Shown here piece by piece: positions 47,060-59,754 of a stretch of 64,000 nucleotides of DNA. The translations under genes and the position numbers were made by a program. Source of the DNA: Xestospongia muta (lineage: Eukaryota > Porifera > Demospongiae > Haplosclerida > Petrosiidae); NCBI GenBank assembly GCA_963693285.1, contig OY848918.1, positions 1,347,001 to 1,411,000 of the forward strand, read 5' to 3'. The notes beneath the pieces were generated by a model. It did no database searches. It was not told the origin of the DNA and saw only the letters and a program-made list of their open reading frames with translations. Numbering within the stretch: position 1 is the first letter of the stretch; each line of letters begins with the position of its first letter.

Positions 47060-47730
47060 TAATGTTTTCTCTAGTGTTACTATAGTTACAATAACCCCAA
47101 TCACAAAGAGACACCTTACAATGAACAAAACTGAAAATTAATCTATATCAAGTTATTCACATTTACTTGTTCAATTTCATGTATTATATTATGTTACATG
47201 TAGTAAGATGTTTATCAGTATTGTTTTCTCTAGTGTTACTATGGTTACAATAACAATAGTCACAATGAGATAACAGTGATAGTACATAATGAACACAACT
47301 GATAATTAAACACACACAGTATATATCTAGTTCTATGAGATTGTTTTGATTTGAGAGGTAGACAACATTTACTAACTATATATTATGTTGTTATTATTAT
47401 TACTAGTACATCATATGATAGTTGTAATAAGTACATCAATTTAACTAATAAAATACATGTTTTTAATTACATGTATTTAATTAATTACATATCAATTACA
47501 TCTATATATGTAATTAATTACAATGTATGACATCATATCATAATATCACTTATGATAACTCAATGAGACCATCTATCATAATAAACCATATTATTATACA
47601 GTAACCAATATACTCTACCATATATAATACACTATAATGATATTACCTCTTGTTAACTTGAAAAACAGTTACTATGACAACAATATCAACACTACTGGTC
47701 ATGATCTCATTAGTCAATAACTAAAAGTGA
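47060..47730. other. Duplicated non-coding block
   Basis: Near-identical to 40.5-41.2 kb. No exon recognised. Confidence 0.65.
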
Positions 47731-47739
47731 TTGAGGATA

Positions 47740-49140
47740 AACTTAGAGCTTAGCTTTACTCTCTCAAATTGATATAATTGATCTTTCTTCTTCAAATTTA
47801 TAATATTACTGACAACTAAACACATAATGACACTTACTACTACCACACTAACTGCACTAGTTGTAATAAAGAGAATAATCTTGTTAGAAGTTATATATAT
47901 AACTTTAAAATTACATAAAAAATTAATACATACTTACATGACACCCTTGAATTTAAAGAAGTTTCAAGAAGTTCTACAGATGTAGTTATGCTCTTATGAT
48001 CATTACCTATCATCTCAATTGATGTAGTACCTAATAAATTATTATAGAACAATACAAAATAGTACAATATAATACTTACTAGTAATAATAGCAGTCTCAG
48101 TAGGAGATGGTAGTAGTAAGATATATTCTAGTACTTGAGGGTACACAACAGATGGGTTAGTTATAATAGTACCATCTACTATATCATGAACTGTCATAGT
48201 ATAGTTACCACTAACTGGTAGAGTTATATACTGGTATACTGTACTCTCCTCTATACTGGATTTACTCATATTAATAGACTTCACAGTTCCTTTAGAAGAC
48301 TCTCTAAATATCACATGACATCCATCAGCAGTAGATCTCTCAGCATACCTAGACTCTACAATAACTGATCCATTATCAGAGTAGTACTGTAGAGTGAGTT
48401 CTTGGACATGGTAGGTTGCTATGGTGTCAAGGGAATAAGTTATCAAACACTATAAAATATATAAACCAACAAATTATTAACTTACAAAACACAATATAGT
48501 TTTGATCCTTTATGTTGTTAAATATGTCCATAACTTGTACAATAAAAGTATAACTATGAGAATGATATAGTCCAGTTATATTATAATATATTGTTGTTTC
48601 ATTAACATCAGTGACATTGTTAATATAAACATGATGATAGGATTTAGTCTCATTGTTAACATTATCATTTGTTATACCATATATGGTACTATCACATAGA
48701 TGTGGAGAACAACTGATCTGGATTTATATTTAGAAATAACATTATGTGTGTTTCTATTGATCCTAACTTTGGTGGCAAATTGTATATCAATAGTATAATC
48801 TGATAATAGATAACATTAATATATTAAATGGATAATTGTAATGATCTTACTTCCAGTATATTGTTCTGTAGTATATGTAACAAGTGAACTGTATTGTTCA
48901 ATAAAAGCTCTAACACTAACAGGATAAATATCACAGACTGTGATGTTACTATGGAGCTAATAGAATGTATCAGTTGTATTATCATCTACTATTATAGAAC
49001 CATCTTGACTCTGAACATAAACATGATATATTGTAATACTGTCTTGTGGAATATCATCAGAGTAAAATGATGGAGGAGACCAGGTTATGGAGACATTCTT
49101 AGTAAAATCCATTTCAAGGTAATTGACAGGTGAAATACCT
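47740..49140 (-). pseudogene. R5: receptor copy lacking signal and Ig exons, with a nonsense codon and a truncated tail
   Basis: FN3 exon (about 48857-49139, WSPPSFYSDDIPQDSIT) carries an in-frame TAG at 48957-48959 where R6 has CAG (TFYQL). Then an FN3-like exon (48485-48715), an intact membrane-proximal module (about 48082-48420), hinge (about 47938-48030) and a TM exon (about 47740-47895, TTSAVSVVVVSVIMCLVV then LKKKDQLYQFE). The tail exons of R4/R7 are missing. The frame runs on from the TM exon to a short new end (VKLSSKF). No signal peptide upstream. Confidence 0.65.
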
Positions 49141-49369
49141 ATAATGTTATATATAAATAATGATTGGTAATATATTTATTTTTAATAAAAATGCTGAGTA
49201 ATAATATATTCATTTTTAGATAGTTTATTTTTGTCTTCATTTATATTTTGTTAGTTCCATAAAATGAGATAAACTGAGATAGCTGTCTAACTGTACATAT
49301 CAAATCAAATCATATTTATTATACAAGATGGACAAATTAATTAAATTTTTATCAGTTATTTTTTGTTAT

Positions 49370-50100
49370 ACCTTTGACTGTTATAGTAGTTCCTTTCTGT
49401 TTTAAATTAAAAGGATTGTGACTGATCACAGTACATTGAATAGTAATTGTCATTGTCATTGTCATATGACTTACCACTGAGTGGCCTGTTCTTTCTCCTT
49501 CTCTTTTTAATACTATAATACACTACCAATATAACTAGTATTATTACTAATAATATGATCACTATACTAACTGCTATAGCTAGCGGAGAGAATGAGAAAG
49601 AGAAATTATATAATTGTATTATTATTTACATTATATATCAGTATCTCTGTATGTAGTGTGTACTGATGCAATAGAATTAGTATTATCTCCTGATCCAGTT
49701 GTCATGGGAACTAAAAAAAACAGAAATATTCATCACATGACATTCACATGACACAGTTTAACTTGGTGTCTCTCTAATATTATAATACATTGTACTAGTT
49801 ACATCTGTAGATGTAGGTTGACTTGGTTGTGAGGGAGGAAAGATTTGTACTGTTGATATTGTTACAGCTGTACCAGATAATGGAGGACTTGAATAATTAC
49901 TAGTTCTATTATTATATCATATTGGTTGTACTAATGTTGTTAAATTGCTGGGTATACTGCACTACATATTGGTTGTACTAATGGAGAGAATATAGTTACT
50001 GGCTGTATTATAAGTCTAGAGACTGGAATATATAATGTTGATATATTTGATATTAACAATAATGGACAGAAAGACTCATTTGGTAAAGCTCTGACATACC
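49370..50100 (-). pseudogene. Ig C-terminal half and stalk/TM exons at R5
   Basis: The TM exon (about 49480-49590) is open and clear: SIVIILLVIILVILVVYY then KKRRRKNRP, with a good donor (GTAAGTCATATG). The hinge exon (49640-49720, TTGSGDNTNSIASVHTTY) and a Thr/Ser/Pro-rich stalk (49800-49900, PSQPTSTDVTSTM) lie upstream. Directly downstream, in what should be intron, lies the last part of an Ig domain (about 49373-49450: IQCTVISHNPFNLKQKG). It appears to be a recombinant join. The hinge exon reaches TAA before a usable donor, so I cannot make a complete product. Confidence 0.55.
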
Positions 50101-50109
50101 TATTTGGGA

Positions 50110-50800
50110 GAAAAGGGAGAGAGAGAGAGTTTGTAATCTGATATTATAACTATATTATGGTATTAGTATTATATGTTACATGTAATGAGATGTTTACCAG
50201 TATTGTTTTCTCTAGTGTTACTATAGAATGTTATTCAGATTTAATTATTCAATTTCGATGTATTTTATTATGTTACGTGTAATGAGTATTGTTTTCTCCA
50301 ATGTTACTATAGTTACAATAACAATAGTCACAATGAGATAACAGTGATAGTACATAATGAACACAACTGATAATTAAACACACACAGTATATATCTAGTT
50401 CTATGAGATTGTTTTAATTTGAGAGGTAGACAATATTTACTAACTATATATTATGTTGTTATTATTATCACTAGTACATCATATGATAGTTGTAATAAGT
50501 ACATCAATTTAACGAATAAAAAAAACATGTTTTCAATTACATATATTTAATTAATTACATATCAATTACGTCAATACATGTAATTAATTACAATGTATAA
50601 CATAATATCATAATATCACTTATGATAACTCAATGAGACCATCTATTATCATAAACTATATTATTATTCAGTAACCAATATACTCTACCATATATAATAC
50701 ACTATAATGATATTACCTGTTGTTAACTTGAAAAACAGTTACTATGACAACAACATTAAGATTACTGGTCATGATCTCAGTAGTCAATAACTAAAAGTGA
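50110..50800. other. Duplicated non-coding block
   Basis: Third copy of the 40.5-41.2 kb block, with small indels. No exon recognised. Confidence 0.6.
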
Positions 50801-50809
50801 TTGAAGTTA

Positions 50810-52833
50810 AACTTAGCTTTACTTTCTCATCTCCAAATTGATACAATTGATCTTTCTTCTTCAAATTCATAATATTACTGACAACTAAACACATAATAAC
50901 ACTTACTACTACCACACTAACTGCACTAGTTGTAATAAGGAGAATAATCTTGTTAGAAGCTATATATTAACTTTAAAATTACATAAAAAATTAATGCATA
51001 CTTGCATGACACCCTTGAATTTAAAGAAGATTCAAGAAGTTCTACAGGTGTAGTAATGCTCCTATAATCATTACCTATCATCTCAATTGATGTAGTACCT
51101 AATAAATTATTATAGAACAATACAAAACAGTACAATATAATACCTACTAATATTAATAATAGTCTCAGTAGAAGATGGTAGTAGTAAGATATATTCCAAT
51201 ACTTGAGGGTATACAACAGATGGGTTAGGTATAATAGTACCATCTACTATATCATGAGCTGTCACAGTATAGTTACCACTAACTGATAGAGTTATATACT
51301 GGTATTCTGTACTCTCTTCTATACTGGATTTTTTCATATTAATAGACTTCACAGTTCCTTTAGAAGACTCTCTAAATATTACATGACATCCATCAGCAGT
51401 AGATCTCTCAGCAAACCTACACTCTACAACAACTGATCCACTATCAGAGTAATATTGTAGAGTGAGTCCTTGGACATGGTAGGTTGCTATGGTGTCAAGG
51501 GAATAAGTTATCAAACACTATAAAATATATAAACCATTGAATTATTAACTTACAAAACACAATATAGTTTTGATCCTTTATGTTGTTAAATATGTCCATA
51601 ACTTGTATGATAAAAGTGTAACTGAGAGAATGATATAGTTCAGTTATAGTATAATAAACTGCTGTTTCATTAACATCAGTAACATTGTTACTATAACATG
51701 ATGATAGGATATAGTCTCATTGTTCACATTATCCTTTGTTATACCATATATGGTACTATCACATAGAGGAGGAGAACAACTGATCTGGATTTATAAGAAA
51801 TAACATTATGTGTGTTTATATTGGTCCTCACTTTGATGACAAATTCTATTAGTATCATAGAACTGTTTACAGAGTTATTAAAATTTATATTATGGTCAAG
51901 TATATCAATAGTATAATCTGATAATAGATAACATTAATATATTAAATGGATAATTGTAATAATCTTACTACCAGTATATTGTTCAGTAATAGTTGTAACA
52001 AGTGAACTGTATTGTTCAATAAAAACCTTTAACACTAGCATTATAAATATCACAGTACTCTATGAGGTTACTAGATAACTGATAGAATGTATTAGTATGT
52101 ATTATGTGTAGTCCTTACATTGATAGTAAATTGTACTTGTATTATAGAACTGTTTCCAGAGTTATTAAACTTCACAACACGGTCAAGAATATCAATAGTA
52201 TAATCTAATAATATGTAACATTAATACATTAAATTGATAGATGATCTGATCTTACTTCCAGTATATTGTTCAGTAATAGTTGTAACAAGTGAACTGTATT
52301 GTTCAATAAAAACCTTTAACACTAGCATTATAAATATCACAGTACTCTATGAGGTTACTAGATAACTGATAGAATGTATTAGTATGTATTATGTGTAGTC
52401 CTTACATTGATAGTAAATTGTACTTGTATTATAGAACTGTTTCCAGAGTTATTAAACTTCACAACACGGTCAAGAATATCAATAGTATAATCTAATAATA
52501 TGTAACATTAATACATTAAATTGATAGATGATCTGATCTTACTTCCAGTATATTGTTCAGTAATAGTTGTAACAAGTGAACTGTATTGTTCAATAAAAGC
52601 TGTGACACTAGCAGTATAAATATCACAGACTGTGATGTTACTAGGTAACTGATAGAATGTATCAGTTGTAGTATCATCTACTATTATAGAGCCATCTTTA
52701 CTCTTAATATAAACATGATATGTTGTAATACTGTCTTGTAGAATATCATCAGAGTAAAATGATGGAGGAGACCAAATTAAGGAGACATTCTTAGTAAAAT
52801 TCATTTCAAGGTAATTGACAGGTGAAATACCTA
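50810..52833 (-). pseudogene. R6: receptor copy with intact FN3 and membrane-proximal exons, truncated tail, no signal or Ig exon
   Basis: FN3 exon about 52550-52832 (MNFTKNVSLIWSPPSFYSDD, TFYQLPSNITVCDIYTAS) is open. Two 287-bp tandem copies of the FN3 3' end and following exon lie at 51971-52545. Then come an FN3-like exon (51550-51780), membrane-proximal module (about 51150-51487, VECRFAERSTADGCHVIF), hinge (51005-51095) and TM exon (about 50810-50950, TTSAVSVVVVSVIMCLVV). The donor used in R4 after the TM exon is GT-to-AT mutated, and the tyrosine-tail exons are gone; the frame ends after EKVKLSLTS. It may still encode a short-tailed protein if a signal exon is supplied elsewhere. Confidence 0.6.
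51971..52545. repeat. 287-bp tandem duplication within R6
   Basis: Units 51971-52257 and 52258-52544 are essentially identical. The third unit begins at 52545 and diverges into the intact FN3 exon. Period checked at two anchors (CCAGTATATT and AACCTTTAAC), both 287. The repeated part spans the FN3 3' end and the next exon. Confidence 0.9.
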
Positions 52834-53089
52834 TTATGTTATATATAAATAGTGATCTCTTATACATTCATTGTAATAATAAAAATGTTGAGTAGTAATA
52901 TATTCATTTTTAGATAGTTTTATTTTTATTTTTATTTTCATTTAGCCACTAATATCACTCATATTTTGTTAGTTACATAGAATGAGATGACCAAACACAG
53001 TCTAACTGTACATATCAAATCAAATCATATTTATCATACAAGATGGACAAATTAATTAAATATCTATCAATTATTAAATATCTATCAAT

Positions 53090-53680
53090 TACCTTTGACT
53101 GTTCCTTTCTGTTTTAAATCAAAAGGATTGTGACTGATAACAGTACATTGAACAGTAATTGTCATTGCATATGCCTTCCACTGAGTGCCCTGTTCTTTCT
53201 CTTTCTCTTTTTAATACTATAATACACTACCAATATAACTAGTACTATTACTAACAGTATGATCACTGTACTAACTGCTATAGCTAGTGGAGAGAATGAG
53301 AAAGAGAGAAAGAGAGAGAAATTATAAAAATGTCTTATTATTTACATCATATATCAGTATATCTGTATGCAGTGTGTACAGATGTAATAGAACTAGTACC
53401 ATCTCCTGATACTGTTGTCATGGCAAATATAAAACAGACAAGTTTATCACATGACCAATCACATGACACAGTTGGACTTGGTGTCTCTATAATACTATCT
53501 ATAATACATTGTACTAGACACATCTGTAGATGTAGGTTAACTTGGTTGTGAGGGAGGGAAGACTTGTACTGTTGATATTATTACAGCTTTACCAGATGAG
53601 TTTTTCTGTCCATTATTGTTAATATCAAATATATCAACATTATATATTCCAGTCTCTAGACTTGTAATACAACCAGTAAC
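53090..53680 (-). pseudogene. Ig C-terminal half and stalk/TM exons at R6
   Basis: Same composite as 49370-50100. Ig fragment about 53090-53165 (VQCTVISHNPFDLKQKG), TM exon about 53172-53285 (STVIILLVIVLVILVVYY then KKRERKNR), hinge about 53340-53430 and stalk about 53520-53580. From about 53587 to 53681 the sequence is inverted relative to the other copies. Confidence 0.55.
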
Positions 53681-53681
53681 T

Positions 53682-55283
53682 CATAGGAGGCTGAAGGGGG
53701 GGGGGGGCTGGAGGGGCTAGAGCCCCCCCAATATTTAAAAAGAGGGGGCTCAGCCCCCCAAATTTTTATTGCTTTCTACTTACCCCACAAAAAGAATCTA
53801 AGTTAATCTTATTGGTGTTTATGAAACTGTCAAAAGTATTGCATGATACAATACCTTTGTATATTTATTGGAAAATCAGTGTAAAATCAGTTAATCATTA
53901 GAAATCTGACACTGCATGCATCAGTCATTGATTGTTTTGCTATAGTTTTGATAAATGTCCTGTCATAGCTGCTATGAGTGTAGTTATGATAATAGAACAA
54001 GTAATGTTGTGACATATGTACACTCCCTCTCACATATACACTAGTATATAATAATGTATTAATGTATTATTTTAGCCTTACATTAACCTCAGTTGATTTC
54101 TATATTGTATATATAAAAACAGACTCAATTTATTTAGATGTAAACATCATATACTCTAATCTATGAAGGAGGATACACTATCCATACTGTTCATAGTGTT
54201 GATTTGTTTATTATCATAATTTAACTCACTAAGATCAGCTGTTGTGATGATTATAATATGTATGCATATATATTATAATCATTACAACATGTATATGCAT
54301 ATACATTATTGGTTAATTTTAGTAAAATCATTTTAGCAATTGCAACACAATATGTTAATAATAGAGGAAAGTTTATTTTTATAGTTTGTCAATATTCAAT
54401 TGATGTAGTAAATATAATATAATTATATAGATGTAGTGATTATTACATTATGAGAGTGTCTTACTAATACATCCATGTAAACACTGCCATATTTGGTAAT
54501 CCCCAGTTTTGTTATATTTTATGTCATGTCTCTCTCTTTTTGCTCTCTCTGCGTCTCTATCTTTCTATGTCTCTCTCTCACACCAGATTTGGTGTCTTTT
54601 ATACAGTTGTTACTAGTATTATATAGATATAATATGACTCAAAAGATTCCAATTCACTGAGCAAACATATTTAGTCAGGCCATTTCATATAGAGTGTGAT
54701 TTTACTCATTTCTTAATAATTGTTTTGTTTTGTTCTGTTGTTATTTATTTCTTTTTTCTATTGACAGTATTGAGTATAGCATTTGGTTACTGATCTGTAA
54801 TAATGTTTTTGTGTTAGCACAATTAATAAATATTTGCTTCTATCTGCATTTAAAGTGTAATTAGTAAATTTGATTTCCACTGCTACAATTACTGTATTGT
54901 AAGTATTAGGTGTAACATACTTTAAGCATAATTATTATCATCACTTAATACACATATAACACACATAATAACTTTAATGTTGATGAATTGACAACAACAT
55001 TAACAATAATAATTCATACTTAGCTAAGCTATTGATTAATCAAATTCATTCTTTGTTAGTCCATCTATCCACTACTTTAATCCTTAATTAGTATGATAAT
55101 AACCTGGTTTGCTTAATCCATTAATAACTACTCTATTTTGATGCTAATAGCAAATTTGACCATTTTCGCTGATTGTGATTATATCAAACATAGTTTCTGC
55201 ATTATAGGTACATTCATGTCTGCATATTCATCACATAGTTAGGTGTGAGCCCCCCCAAAATATAAGTACCTCATCCGCCTATG
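53682..55283. mobile_element. 1602-bp non-autonomous TIR DNA transposon
   Basis: Ends CATAGGAGGCTGA and TCATCCGCCTATG are inverted with 11 of 13 matches. Both flanks carry TAACT (53677-53681, 55284-55288). Near each end there are G or C runs (a 12-13-base G run near 53697; GGGGGCTCAGCCCCCC near 53745; GCCCCCCC near 55249) that can pair. The interior is AT-rich without a long open frame, so no transposase is coded. The ends resemble hAT-like or other TIR elements common in invertebrates, but a 5-bp duplication is not the hAT 8 bp, so the superfamily is left open. Confidence 0.75.
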
Positions 55284-55289
55284 TAACTA

Positions 55290-56060
55290 AAATATGTAGT
55301 GCAGTATATCCTGAACCTGATATCATCTTCATTTCAAGAAAACACCCTCCATTACCAGACCAAGACCCATTATCATTAAATATAGAGGCACTCTGAACTA
55401 CCTATTTGGGAGAAAAGAGAGAAAGAGAGAGTTTATAATCTGATATTATAGCTATATAATGTATCATTTGCTGATATTAGTATTATATGTTACATGTAAT
55501 GAGATGTTTACAAGTATTGTTTTCTTCGATGTTGCTACAGTTATAATAACAATAGTCACAATGAGATAACAGTGATAGTACATAATAAACACAACTGATA
55601 ATTAAACACACACAGTATATATCTAGTTCTATGAGATTGTTTTAATTTGAGAGGTAGATAATATTTATATTGTTTATTTAAAGAATCAATTGAGTTTTAC
55701 ATGTATTGTAATAATCATCAGTAATACATTAACATCAATTATACCAACACTAATATTTGAAACTAGTATTGATCATGTTACTGACTCCACCCACAGTCTC
55801 ATCCCATATAATGATGTCATAGAAGTGTCAGGTCATCTATATGATAATTCAATGAGACCATTCATCATCATAAACCATATTGTTATTAAGTATTTTATAT
55901 ACTCTATCATATAATACACTTTAAAGAAAGTTACCATGACAACCACAACAAGAGTATTGATAATGAACTTAGTAGTCAGTAACTAAAAGTAATTGAGGAT
56001 AAACTTAGAGCTTAGCTTATCACTAATTAAACAATAACATTATAATTATTAATAATGTGA
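55290..56060. other. Duplicated non-coding block upstream of the R7 3' end
   Basis: Contains a fourth partial copy of the 40.5-41.2 kb block (55.4-56.0 kb). No exon recognised. Confidence 0.55.
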
Positions 56061-56063
56061 TAA

Positions 56064-58242
56064 TTATATTATAATATTTTCATAGTCAGCAGTACATGTC
56101 CTACTAGGTTGTACTGTTATATATGATGGATTAGTCTCTAACTCCACTCTTCTACTTCTCATCTCTAATCTGTGTACTATGTAATGATCATAATATGAAC
56201 TATATAAAGTTATAATATGAACATAGTTACCTTCATCATATGCAGGATTATGAGTGATAAGTTGTTGATCAACTATAGGAGAAACCACTTAAAATAATTA
56301 ATAACATCTAACTCTCTCTCACCTCCAACTTCATGTAGTTGATGTTTCTTCTTCAAATATATAATACTACTGACAACTAGACATATCACTATTATGATAA
56401 TTACTACTACCACACTAACTGTACTAGTGGTAATGAGGAGAATAGTCTTGTCAGTGGCTGCATTATTATGTAAATAATATTATAACTTTAAAATAACATT
56501 AAAATATTTAATGCACACTAACTTGGTATCTTAGAATTTAAAGATTCAGAAAGTTCTACAGATGTAATCATGTTCACATTTTCGCTAGCTATTTTTTCAA
56601 CAATACATAATAGTCAATATATATTACTTACTGGTAGGAACAACAGTCTCAGTAGGAGATGGTAGTTGTAAGATATACTCCAGTACTTGAGGGTACATAA
56701 CAGATGGGTTAGTTACAATAATACCATCTACTATATCATGAACTGTCACAGTATAGTTACCGCTAACTGGTAGAGTTATATATTGATATACTGTACTCTC
56801 CTCTATACTGGATTTACTCATATTAATAGACTTCACAGTTCCTTCAGAAGACTCTCTAAATATCACATGACATCCATCAGCAGTAGATCTCTCAGCAAAC
56901 CTACACTCTACAACAACTGATTCATTATCAGAGTAGTACTGTAGAGTGAGTTCTTGGACATGGTAGGTTGCTATAAAAAGAAAATATTTTTGATCCCTTT
57001 ACCCACACCATTTTGTGGACTTACTGAACATTATCTGATCTGAATTTATTGTTTTCTTGAAACTGTTTGTAATGTATATAGTAAAGTTATACTTCATAAA
57101 AGGGCTTAGGTCAGTAATAGTATAGTTGATCACTTCGTCAATATCAGTAATATTGACAGTTAGAAAATACTTATTGATGATCTCATTATTTTCTTTAGCA
57201 TTCCCAAATAGAACACTATTACAAAGTCTAGGATAACTACTGATCTAGAAATTAGTACACAGTAGAGAGTTAAACTCATCTTATTTACTTGCCATAATTT
57301 CAAATGTTGCATTGAAATTGTCTTCATTTTTAACAAACATCACAATGTGATTCTGTATGCTAATATTATAATCTATACAAGTAACATAAAAAAGACCATA
57401 AAATATTATAACTAACCTCCGTTATATTGATCTTGTGTGGTAACATTACTAGACGTATAGTTTCCACTATGAACTACAACAGTAGCAGTGTAAATATCAC
57501 AGACTGTGAGGTTATATAACTTATAAGATGTATCCTCAGTGATATCATTATATAGTAACTGGCCATGTTGGTTCTCTATATAAATGTGATATGATAGTGG
57601 ATAGTTCTCAAATGGATGAGACCAGGTCAGCCAACCAGAAATATTGATAATATTAAAAGTAAATTGTAGTTCTTCTACTAGTACAATACCTGTTATTGGA
57701 TTAACATTAATAATGTCCATACTAGAAACTAACCCTGGATTGTCAAAATGGTTCCTAGTGATGCCAGATTATAGTTTTGATCTATTACAACACATCCAAT
57801 ACCTATCCCATCATTAATAGGTAGTGCTCTTATAGTTAGTACTGATGACCACACATCAACTGATATATTGTTAGTAGTTACTGATATCTCTCTGTCTTGA
57901 TTACTGGGATCAGTGAGGGAATTACCCCCTACTGTCCAAGTTAAGACAATTCCTGTACCCTCACAGGTAAAGTTCACTAGTGTGTAAAGTGAAGCAGATA
58001 CTGGTAAGGGAGCTACTGTGATATTAGCTGTAAGAAAACCAATAATTTCAAAGATAATATATGTAAATATATATGTACTAGTTATTATGAAAGTTTGATT
58101 ATATTGTGATTTATATTATCCTGCCATACTATTCAATCAACTACTATCATTTACCATTAACATCTGTATCTTTTAAAGTCAGTAAAAGGCTTCCTAATAC
58201 AACGGTAACGAGCTTTAGTGTCTCTTGGTCCATTAGAAGCAT
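56064..58242 (-). CDS. R7: compact, apparently intact Ig/FN3 receptor with a tyrosine-rich tail
   Basis: Same exon plan as R4. Signal (58165-58242, MLLMDQETLKLVTVVLGSLL), Ig (about 57733-58029, NFTCEGTG, VGCVVIDQ), FN3 (about 57418-57691, LTWSHPFENYPLSYHIYI), a short exon (57291-57376), an FN3-like exon (57026-57246), membrane-proximal module (56636-56972), hinge (56532-56588), TM (56332-56456, TVSVVVVIIIVICLVV), tail (56064-56287). The tail keeps NPAYDEGNY, NPSYITV and DYENII as in R4, with few changes, so it appears to be under constraint. The splice sites examined are canonical. R4 and R7 form the best supported pair of functional genes in the cluster. Confidence 0.74.
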
Positions 58243-58564
58243 TTTGTGTCCCCTAATTTTTATCCAATCCAAATTTTGTCCTAGTATAAAAATTTGAATG
58301 TAAAATCTGATCCTATACGCCTATTTGAGATGATGATTCCAAATTTTCCTTGAAATAGCCTGTATAGTAAATAAAATCGATATCATCCTCATTTTAACAA
58401 AACACACTTTTCATTATTAATTGTACATGAAACACACAAGACCCTATTTATCAGTAGATATAGAGACACTCTGTACTCCATAACTACCTATTTGGAAGAA
58501 ATGTAATATTAACTACTGACTACTTCTTTTAGTATATAAAATGAAATGTCATTTGCTATTTTCC

Positions 58565-58630
58565 ACATATACATACATACATACATACATACATACATAC
58601 ATACATACATACATACATACATACATACAC

Positions 58631-58661
<31 letters not shown>

Positions 58662-58701
58662 TACATACATACATACATACATACATACATACATACATAC
58701 A

Positions 58702-58735
<34 letters not shown>

Positions 58736-58978
58736 CACACATACATACATACACACATACATACACACACACATACGTACACACATACATACACACATAC
58801 ATACACACATACTTACACACACGTACACACATACATACACACATACATACATACACACATACATACATACATACACACATACATACACACATACTTACAC
58901 ATATACATACGCACATACATACATACATGCATGCATACATACATACATACATACATACAAACATACATACACACATAC

Positions 58979-59051
<73 letters not shown>

Positions 59052-59092
59052 TACATACATACATACATACATACATGCATACATATATACAC

Positions 59093-59141
<49 letters not shown>

Positions 59142-59754
59142 TACATACATACATACGTACATACATACATACATACATACATACACACATACATACACAC
59201 ATACTTACACATATACACACGCACATACATACATACATGCATGCATACATACATACACACATACATACACACATACTTACACATATACACACGCACATAC
59301 ATACATACATGCATGCATCCATGCATACATACATACATACATACATACATAGACACATACACACATACATACACACATACTTACACACACACGTACACAC
59401 ATACATACACACATACATACATACACACATACATACATACATACACACATACATACACACATACTTACACATATACACACGCACATACATACATACATGC
59501 ATGCATACATACATACACACATACATACACACATACTTACACATATACACACGCACATACATACATACATGCATGCATACATGCATACATACATACATAC
59601 ATACATACATAGACACATACACACATACATACACACATACATACACACATACTTACACATATACATACGGACATACATACATACATACATGCATAGATGC
59701 ATACACACATACATACATACATACATAAATACATGCATACATACATACATACAC
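58565..59754. repeat. Long (CATA)n/(CA)n tract, about 1.2 kb
   Basis: Alternating ACAT and AC runs. A longer block (ACTTACACATATACACACGC followed by CATAC repeats and ATGCATGC) recurs at about 58890, 59205, 59270, 59462, 59528 and 59640, so there is a higher-order minisatellite. Long open frames on both strands here (Cys-Val-Tyr-Met or His-Thr-Tyr-Ile repeats) are products of the repeat. Confidence 0.96.

Noticed and set aside
53690..53760. Rho-independent-like terminator from G/C runs
   Set aside because: The hairpins belong to the end of a TIR transposon in a eukaryotic genome.
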